Origin: Chinchilla lanigera
Lineage: Eukaryota; Chordata; Mammalia; Rodentia; Chinchillidae
Reading direction: 5' to 3'
Assembly: GCF_000276665.1 (NCBI RefSeq)
Contig: NW_004955416.1
Span: 7,011,039 to 7,075,038 of the forward strand
DNA: 64,000 bases
Translations under genes and position numbers: made by a program
In this document: positions 57,600 through 64,000 of the stretch, piece after piece
Numbering within the stretch: the stretch's first letter is position 1
Layout of the letters: each line of letters opens with the position of its first letter
The notes under the pieces: generated by a model
Database searches by the model: none
Seen by the model: only the letters and a program-made list of their open reading frames with translations
Told to the model about the DNA's origin: nothing

Positions 57600-58330
57600 T
57601 CCTCACAGCCTAGCGCCCCAAACCCTCATGGTCTCCCCAGATGCCAGCAGCTCAAACCCTTCCCGGCCCCCACGCGCAGAGCGACGCCGCCCCCCACTTC
57701 CCCGAGGAGGTGCGATCCAACCTCGCCCAGCCCCCGGCCGCCCGGGAGCTCACCGGGCTGCGGCGGGAGGCGGGCGGCGCGGGCTGGGGCGGCGTCGGCG
57801 GCGCGGGCGGGCGCGGAGGAGGCCAGGGCACACCGCGCGGTATTGTTTCCAAAATACGCCCGCTCGGGGCATCCCGCAAACAGCTGACGAGGCCCCGCCC
57901 CTGCGCGTCACGCGGACCGCGGGCCAATGGCGAGTGCAGCTCAAGTCCCGGGCTGGGCGGCTGCCAGGGACGGTCACGAATGTACCAACCTTCCCTCGGA
58001 AACACTGTAAGGGGCCGCGCGCATTTCTGACCACAGTCAGAAGCGCAGCTGGAGCGCGGTTGCCCGCGTAACTTGCGTTCCCAGTGCAGGCTCCAGATGC
58101 GCCAGTCCCTGAGGTAGCTATTCGGTGGGTAGAGGGAGCGCCGAAGTGACTTTCGTCTCTTCCTCTGGAATGGGCTGAATAATTGAGGCGCGTCCACCGC
58201 GGGATGGGGTCTGGCTGCGTCCAGTGGTGCAAGTTGTTGAGGGCGCAGAGGATCCCTACTGGAAGAGCGCCCTCCCGCCTGCAGGCGGAGCAGAAGCAAG
58301 CCCCAGCCTCAAAGCCGGGGGAGCCTGTGA
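57600..58330 (-). promoter_or_regulatory. BMF: CpG-island promoter of BMF
   Basis: This is the densest CpG stretch in the window, around the inferred 5' exon. It contains a GC box (57892-57901, CCCCGCCC), an NF-Y type CCAAT at 57924-57928, a CRE-like half-site (CGTCACG, 57906-57912) and, on the minus strand, a forkhead-like GGAAACAAT at 57850-57842. BMF is a known FOXO-responsive gene, so the last site is plausible but imperfect. No true TATA box is seen, though TATTTTGG occurs at 57855-57848. Open reading frames crossing the island reflect its GC richness. Confidence 0.75.
57754..57860 (-). other. BMF: BMF 5' exon with in-frame upstream CUG
   Basis: GC-rich exon ending at a strong donor (CAGCCCG|GTGAGC; the GT is at 57753-57752). 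Spliced to 55249, the reading frame of the main ATG stays open backwards through this exon. A CTG at 57826-57824 has G at -3 and G at +4 and starts 26 Ala/Pro/Arg-rich codons before the ATG. CUG initiation has been reported for mammalian BMF (recalled). The 5' boundary is a guess. Confidence 0.6.
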
Positions 58331-58574
58331 ACAAGCGTGTCTGGCGCTGTTCCTAAATGACATTTGGATCAAGCACAGTCACAGGGGCCCACATGTCCTT
58401 TACTGGGAGCAAACACTGGGGAAATAAGCGTCTGAGAGGAGAGATCCAGAATGTAAGGCTCCCTGGGCAACTGACACACACTGCGTTCAAGGCAGCATCT
58501 AAAGGCCGTGCGAGGGCTGCCGGGAGAGCAAAGCACCCCGCACCGAAGGCCCTATCAGCAACGGCTTGTCTGGG

Positions 58575-58700
58575 CTACTGCATATTTATGGAGCACCTAC
58601 TCGGTGCCAGGGGCTGGACTAAGAGCCAAAACCCTGGGGAGCACTCAGGAAGCTGACAGCTCGCTAGGAAATAATAGAAAACTACATAAATCCTGTTCAT
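58575..58700 (+). repeat. L2 LINE fragment
   Basis: TATTTATGGAGCACCTACTC, GGTGCCAGGGGCTGGACTAA and GAAGCTGACAGCTCGCTAGG: L2 3' segment. Confidence 0.6.
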
Positions 58701-58734
58701 TCTGGGGATACTGACTGTTGAGAGATGCAGAAAA

Positions 58735-58925
58735 ATTACAGGTGTGGTGGTGCACACCTGTAATCCCAGCACTCCAGGAGGCTGAGGCAAGAGGACTACA
58801 AATAGGAGCCCAGCTTGGGCAATTTGGCAACTTAGCAAGTCTGTCTCAAAATAAAAAAAAAAAAATTAGAAAGGACTGGAGAAGTAGCTTTGTGGAAAGG
58901 CTGTTTTCGATCCCTAATATATACT
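58735..58925 (+). repeat. B1-ID composite SINE
   Basis: GTGTGGTGGTGCACACCTGT, TCTGTCTCAAAATAAA, then a diverged ID half (GGACTGGAGAAGTAGCTTTG). Confidence 0.88.
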
Positions 58926-59059
58926 AGAGAAAAAAAAAATGCAAGGACTGTGGAAGGCATCAGGAAGGTTTTTGAGTTGGATCTTGAAGAATATGAAAAG
59001 TTTTCAATAAAAGAAAACCAGAAAAAAAAAAAAAAAAAACCCGGGGGGAAAAAAAACAC

Positions 59060-60255
59060 CCCAGAGGCAGCAGAATAAATGGCCAGCCAGGAGAGGCCAG
59101 CTCAGAGGCAGGGACAGGCTGGACTACTGGATCGCCAGTTGCATGCGGATACAGGAAGGGTGGGCATGAGCCAGCAGGTCGAGGTCAGATGGCAGAGGTG
59201 TCCCTGGAATGCCAGGCTGAGGAATCTGTGTTTTATAAAGGGGAAGCAGTGGAGATTTTGTAGATGTGTCACTTGACCAAGCCTGAATTTTAAAAAAGAT
59301 AAATGAAGAGCAGAAGTCAGTGAGGGGAAACAGCCCTCCAATAGTCTGGATGCTTCCTGACAGGAGCCTGACCAATAGAAGGCCAAGTGTCTGTCTGTCT
59401 GTCTCTCACTGTAAGTTCAGATGGATTTAATTAAGTGAAGCTGGGATCCTCAGCCCAGTGGAGACTGAAGTCTCCTTGTATACTCCTCACATCCGCCCTT
59501 TCCCCAGCTCCCTCAGAGGGCCCCTGGAAAGCGGTGAAGCAGGCATGCTAAGGATTGTGACTGCTACAGTAGGAAAATACTGTCCCCAAGGGACGGAGAG
59601 TAGGGGTAAGAGGAACAGGACAGAGTCAGTAGGCCAGCATCCAGTCCTCCTCCCAGGAGTTGACAGATGACCAGGAAGAGGTGCTGGAGCCAAAAGCAGG
59701 GTCATCATTTTAGCAGAAGCCTAGACTTGCGCACATGCCACAGGGGAGAAGAGAGGATCAACTGCTGAGGAGGGCACTTGGAACCCTTCACAGTTTCCCA
59801 CGCATGGACCTCCCTTGCCTTCTTCCCTCCACCTGCTTATTGGTTTTCTACCAGCCAGTGCCTCAGGCTGGCCAGTGCTATCTGTGGGGTCAAGAGTGGA
59901 ACTGAAGGACAAAGCTGCTTCAGATCTGTCCTCTGAGTCAGCACAGGCCGAGGGGGTAGCCTAGCCTAGGGTCATCCTAGTTCTCCTGAGCCACCTGAGA
60001 TGCCAAAGCTGTGGGCTTCATTATGGCCCTGATGGTAGAATTGGGTCACAAGGCAAAGAAGCTGGGAGAGTCTGGTTTTACCTGGGATCTACAGGCTCAC
60101 CAGAGTCCTGAGCTCTAGGGACTATGAACCCCTAAAGATGGCTAAACTGTGTTTATGAATGCACACAGACATTTTTGTGGATGGGCTGGCTTTATAGCTT
60201 ATAACAATTTCCCAAAGGCTCTGTGGCTTTATAAAAGGTTAAAAACTACCATTGT
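59060..60255. other. Unique sequence upstream of BMF
   Basis: No exon or repeat recognised with confidence. A C/G-rich homopolymer area and poly(A) precede it at 59020-59060. Confidence 0.4.
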
Positions 60256-60258
60256 AAA

Positions 60259-60450
60259 CTTGGCACAGTGGGGCACACTTGTAATGCCAGTACTGGGGAG
60301 GCTGAAACGGGAGGACTGCAAGTTCAAACTGAGCTGACCAACTTAGTGACTTACTGAGACCCTGTATCAAAAAAAAAGAAAAAGAAAAAGAAAAAAGACT
60401 TGGAGATACAGCTCAGTGCAAAGGACCTGAGTTCAAATCCCCTGGGGAGG
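60259..60450 (+). repeat. B1-ID composite SINE
   Basis: CTTGGCACAGTGGGGCACAC, GAGACCCTGTATCAAAAAAA, then GGAGATACAGCTCAGTGCAA and GAGTTCAAATCCCCTGGGG. It runs into the assembly gap. Confidence 0.85.
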
Positions 60451-60458
60451 AGAAAGGG

Positions 60459-60810
60459 NNNNNNNNNNNNNNNNNNNNNNNNNNNNNNNNNNNNNNNNNN
60501 NNNNNNNNNNNNNNNNNNNNNNNNNNNNNNNNNNNNNNNNNNNNNNNNNNNNNNNNNNNNNNNNNNNNNNNNNNNNNNNNNNNNNNNNNNNNNNNNNNNN
60601 NNNNNNNNNNNNNNNNNNNNNNNNNNNNNNNNNNNNNNNNNNNNNNNNNNNNNNNNNNNNNNNNNNNNNNNNNNNNNNNNNNNNNNNNNNNNNNNNNNNN
60701 NNNNNNNNNNNNNNNNNNNNNNNNNNNNNNNNNNNNNNNNNNNNNNNNNNNNNNNNNNNNNNNNNNNNNNNNNNNNNNNNNNNNNNNNNNNNNNNNNNNN
60801 NNNNNNNNNN
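60459..60810. other. Assembly gap (352 N)
   Basis: Unresolved bases, bordered on both sides by purine-rich GGAA-type sequence, so probably an unassembled microsatellite. Confidence 0.99.
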
Positions 60811-60905
60811 GAGAAGGAGGAAAGAAAGGGAAGGAAGGAAGGAAAGAAGGAAGGAAGGAAGGAAGGAAGGAAGGAAGGAAGGAAGGAAGGAAGGGAAGTA
60901 AAGAG
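60811..60905. repeat. (GGAA)n microsatellite
   Basis: GAAG/GGAA repeats with few interruptions, directly after the gap. Confidence 0.97.
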
Positions 60906-60921
60906 GGAAATCACTATGGTA

Positions 60922-61066
60922 GGCCAGGTGTGGTGGCACACGCCTGTAATCCCAGCACTCAGGAGGCTGAGGCAGGAAGATCACCATGAGTTTGAGGTCA
61001 GCCTGGACTTCATAGTGAGTTCAAGTCCAGCCTGTACTACATATCAAGACCTTGTCTCAAAGAAAA
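60922..61066 (+). repeat. B1 SINE with 29-bp duplication
   Basis: GGCCAGGTGTGGTGGCACAC to GACCTTGTCTCAAAG. The GAGTTTGAGGTCAGCCTGGA segment is duplicated as GAGTTCAAGTCCAGCCTGTA. Confidence 0.95.
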
Positions 61067-61069
61067 AAA

Positions 61070-62195
61070 ATCACTATTGTAGGGGCTGGGGAGCAGGAAT
61101 AGCATCTTAATCGTGCTTAAGGGGCCTGGGGAAAGTTTGGGGGGTTGCTTACCACCCAATAATATTCCTTTTAAGACCTCTCCTGGCCTTCCCAGCCTGC
61201 TCCCCCGGGCTTGTTCTGAAAGACACCTGTGGCTTGGCCTCAGGTGCCCTCAGCCTCTAATGTCAAGCAGCAGGAGGCCCAGGCTTCTGAGCTGGAGGGC
61301 TGGAGAAGGCTGTCAGGGATAAAGGGATCGGGGAGGTCAGGAGCCTCCCTGCCACCTCTCATCACTGTCAGAGCAGAGCGCTCCCTCTCAGTGCCCCTCC
61401 TCCCTTTCCGGCACAGGGACTGAGCCGTGTCAGGACCTGCTGGCTGGGGATCTGGGCTCTGAGTCCCCCAAAAATAGCAGCTGCGCAGAGATGATGAACC
61501 CTGCCTTCACACTAGGCTTGGAGCAAAGGCACATTGCAGCGGCAGCAGCCTCTGTTTTGGAGTATTTCTTCTCTTTCTCCTGCCGCCCCGCACTCTAATT
61601 TGTTCTCTTCTCTGCTGACTGTTGCTGCTCTGCAAGGGGGCTCTGTAGAGAAAGGCAGAGTGGCTCTGACAGGCATCAGCATGAGGGCTGAGAGCGAGGC
61701 AAGCCTTCCCGACAACCTGGGAGGGATGCAAAGAGTTAAGGTGAGGATGCTCCAAACTGAAGAGAAAACCCAGCTCCCATAGAAAGCAGGCAGGAGCCCT
61801 CTCCATTGTTTCACCTGGCTATAGGATTTCTTGCCGAAACAAGGCCTGGGCTCTGAAACTCCCGTAACTGGATCATTGGGAAGGGTGGCTTTTAAAAAAC
61901 CAGCTGACAGCTGAATAATAGGAATTACCAGGCAGGCTGCCCTGGGGTTATTGAGGTTTGTAACTCAACCCTCAGGGAGGGGTTAGATTGGAAACTGATT
62001 TATGGGTAAGGTAGGGGAGCCCACAGTGCTTGACTCCCTTACCTCTTAGCTCCCTGCAGGAGGGATTGTGGATGTAAGAAAGTCCTCAAGGGGTCCTTCC
62101 CTCACTGGACCTGCCCTGACAGGGAATTTATTTCTCTGTGCATCATTCCATCTGTCTGCAAAAGACAATTCTTTTCTTGAGTTGCATGGCACATG
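61070..62195. other. Unique sequence with E-box/MEF2-like motifs
   Basis: Repeat-free. CCAAAAATAG beside CAGCTG at 61469-61483, and a double E-box CAGCTGACAGCTG at 61901-61913. Possible distal regulatory DNA for BMF or the next gene. Confidence 0.35.
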
Positions 62196-62202
62196 TGTGC
62201 AG

Positions 62203-62246
<44 letters not shown>

Positions 62247-62430
62247 GAGAGAGGAAGAGAGAATGGAAGCAAGGAAGAAAGGAAGAAAGGAAGGAAGGAA
62301 AGAAGGAAGGAAGGAAGGAAGGAAGGAAGGAAAGAAGGAAGGAAGGAAGGAAGGAAGGAAGGAAGGAAGGAAAGAAGGAAAGAAGGAAGGAAGAAAAAGA
62401 AAAAAGAAAGAAAAGAAAGAGAGACCAGAA
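62203..62430. repeat. (GT)n and (GGAA)n microsatellites
   Basis: GT run to 62242, then GGAA/AAAG repeats to about 62430. The Lys/Arg/Glu-rich frames here are artefacts. Confidence 0.97.
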
Positions 62431-62611
62431 CAGGCAGATCGGTTTCTGCTAGTTGCAGAAGTGGAGAGACACGATCTTCAGTCAATGAGTTCACTACCTG
62501 CCAACCACTGATTTAAGTGGAATTCAAGTAGAAAATGCAGGCAAGGAGAAGCATCTGGAGATTCAGACTAAGGACTAAAGATGTCATGCTAGTGCCCAGG
62601 ACAACCTAAAA

Positions 62612-62815
62612 GATAGGTGTGGAGTCTGGCACCATGGTACATGCCTATAATCTCTGCTACTTAGGAGACTATGGTGGGAGGATCGAAAGTTCAAGGCCAA
62701 CCTGGGCAACTTAGAAAGATCTTGTCTCAAAATAAAAGTAAAAAGGGCTGGAGCACTTGCCTAGCATGTACAAGATTCTAGGCTCAATCCCCAGTACAAT
62801 AACACAAAGCAACAA
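62612..62815 (+). repeat. B1-ID composite SINE
   Basis: GTCTGGCACCATGGTACATG, GATCTTGTCTCAAAATAAAA, then GGGCTGGAGCACTTGCCTAG and CTCAATCCCCAGTACAAT. Confidence 0.9.
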
Positions 62816-62819
62816 AAAG

Positions 62820-63525
62820 GTGCAAATAGTTCTGTATTAGAAAATGGGAAGAATGCCGCAATTGGAGATTTTCAAAAAGTGTCCTATCTATATTGTATCT
62901 GCATCTACATTACATGCCTGGCCTACCTCCATTTCTTCTCACCAGCAGAGAGGGTCCTCCTAGGAGGTAAAAGTGATGTCACCTACTCCTGGTACCCTCA
63001 GATCACTCCTACAGGCTCCATGGCATTCATTAACTGTGTGGGACAAACTTATAGAAAAACTATAAGCTAGGTGTCAGAGCAGTGTCCTCAGCTTCCCACC
63101 TGCTGCTCTGCCCATGGAAAAGAAGTTGGCTTCACCCTGACAAGGAATGGGATAATCCAGTCAAAATACACTTCCTCTCACCCTACTTGTGCCAGGATGG
63201 TAGCTTCTTTCCCAGGCAAGTCACACCAGTATGTCAGGACACACTTTTCTTGAGGATTGGTAAGGAAATCTCAAGAACTTCCAGCCAAGGTCACAGAACC
63301 AAGCAATCCATTGCTATCAAGAAAACCCATCACTTGGAAGAGCTGGGGACCAATCCTTTTCATGCTTAAAGTTCTCCAGGTTTTCAGCCTGGTGCTCAAG
63401 AGCATCAGGGCGAGAAGCCAAGTTAGATCAGCTGCTTGCCAGCAAACCTATTGGTTCCCCACTGTCCAAGAGTAGAGAGGATCTCTTTCTGGCAATGACT
63501 GAGGGGATCAGTCACCCAGGTAAGT
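62820..63525. other. Unique sequence
   Basis: Nothing recognised. Confidence 0.4.
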
Positions 63526-63527
63526 TT

Positions 63528-63620
63528 ACCAAACATGTGCTGCTGATGCCCACCATGTGCTAGGCTCCATGCCAGGGATGGAGGTACAGGTACAGTTCCT
63601 GGGATCCCTTGAGCATACCA
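63528..63620 (+). repeat. L2 LINE fragment
   Basis: ATGCCCACCATGTGCTAGGC, TCCATGCCAGGGATGGAGGT: L2 3' segment. Confidence 0.55.
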
Positions 63621-63637
63621 GCACCCTTCTCAAACAT

Positions 63638-63680
63638 GATCTCTTTCTCTCTCTCTCTTTCATACACACACACACACAGC
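63638..63680. repeat. (CT)n(CA)n microsatellite
   Basis: CTCTCTCTCTC then CACACACACACA. Confidence 0.9.
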
Positions 63681-63849
63681 TCAAAGAGATACTGGAGACA
63701 GAAGGAGGGCACTACAGAAAGAGCTAGAACCAGACAAGGGAAAGAATCACAACCTTCCCAGGTAGCCTGAGCCTTCCCCTTTTTTGGTTTTTGCCCTTCC
63801 TTATATGGAGGTATCTGGAAATGGTGGACACCCACTTCTTCCCTGCTGG

Positions 63850-63952
63850 TGTTTTGTTTTGTTTTGTTTTGTTCTGTTCTCTTTTGGTTTGTTTTATTTT
63901 GTTTTGCTTTGCTTTGTTTTGCTTTGTTTTGTTTTGCTTTGCTTTGTTTTGA
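63850..63952. repeat. (TTTTG)n repeat
   Basis: GTTTT/GCTTT pentamers; probably the A-rich tail of the adjacent reverse B1. Confidence 0.92.
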
Positions 63953-64000
63953 AACAGGGTTTCACTATGCAGTTCAGGCTGGCCTTGAACACACAGTGAT
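63953..64000 (-). repeat. B1 SINE, cut by window end
   Basis: GAAACAGGGTTTCACTATGC and GGCTGGCCTTGAACACAC. Confidence 0.85.

Larger units (their letters stand above)
37612..57860 (-). other. BMF: BMF gene, transcription unit (approximate ends)
   Basis: Minus-strand gene for Bcl-2-modifying factor. Visible parts, in transcript order: a CpG-island 5' exon ending at a CG|GTGAGC donor at 57754; a 2.5-kb intron; the start-codon exon 55249-54953; a 1.7-kb intron; the BH3 exon 53285-53125; an 11.8-kb intron; the last coding exon 41353-41252; then a long 3' UTR. All coding splice sites are GT/AG and the phases agree. The introns hold SINEs, two MaLR LTRs in the opposite orientation, MIR/L2 remnants and CA/CG microsatellites. 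Additional non-coding 5' exons, known for this gene in other mammals, cannot be excluded. The 5' end is uncertain by about 200 bases, and the 3' end rests on a poly(A) signal only. Confidence 0.9.

Noticed and set aside
57652..58334. Long minus-strand frames in the CpG island
   Set aside because: High GC removes stop codons. Only the short CUG-to-donor stretch in the frame of BMF is supported.
60400..60941. Frames passing through the run of N
   Set aside because: Unknown bases and GGAA repeats create artificial open frames.
62138..62516. Lys/Arg/Glu-rich frames
   Set aside because: Translation of (GT)n and (GGAA)n microsatellites.

Overview
The window is mammalian nuclear DNA from a rodent outside the mouse/rat group. 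Evidence is the dense mix of B1 SINEs (some with a 29-bp internal duplication), tRNA-derived ID SINEs and B1-ID composite dimers, with MIR, L2, L1 and MaLR LTR remains. There are no bacterial-style operons. The exact species cannot be fixed. The well-preserved repeats and the strongly conserved gene would suit a slowly evolving non-murid rodent (a beaver-like castorimorph is one possibility, low confidence).

The one protein-coding gene I can support is BMF (Bcl-2-modifying factor, a pro-apoptotic BH3-only protein), complete and on the minus strand. Its CpG-island promoter and first exon lie near 57.6-58.3 kb. The start-codon exon is 55249-54953, the BH3 exon 53285-53125 and the terminal coding exon 41353-41252. 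A probable 3.6-kb 3' UTR runs down to an AATAAA signal at 37636-37631. The three coding exons join in frame to 184 codons plus stop, with canonical splice sites. The 5' exon also carries an in-frame CUG in a strong context that would add 26 residues.

From 1 to about 37.6 kb (downstream of BMF) I see no functional gene. This part holds repeats, a COX14 processed pseudogene (3.2-3.65 kb), several old retroviral LTRs, a 5'-truncated L1 (23.5-24.3 kb), local duplications at 10.7-13.0 kb, an ATTA-rich possible enhancer (2.8-2.9 kb), an isolated GC/CpG-rich patch (5.2-5.56 kb) and a short hAT transposon (36.7 kb).

From 58.3 to 64 kb (upstream of BMF) there are SINEs, GGAA and GT microsatellites, a 352-base assembly gap and some unique sequence with E-box/MEF2-like motifs. 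I found no new defence or mobile system. The most useful observations are the CUG-initiated BMF form, a miR-221/222 seed match in its 3' UTR, the hAT element related to families known for horizontal transfer, three young ID insertions with perfect target duplications, and the unexplained paired duplications at 10.7-13 kb.
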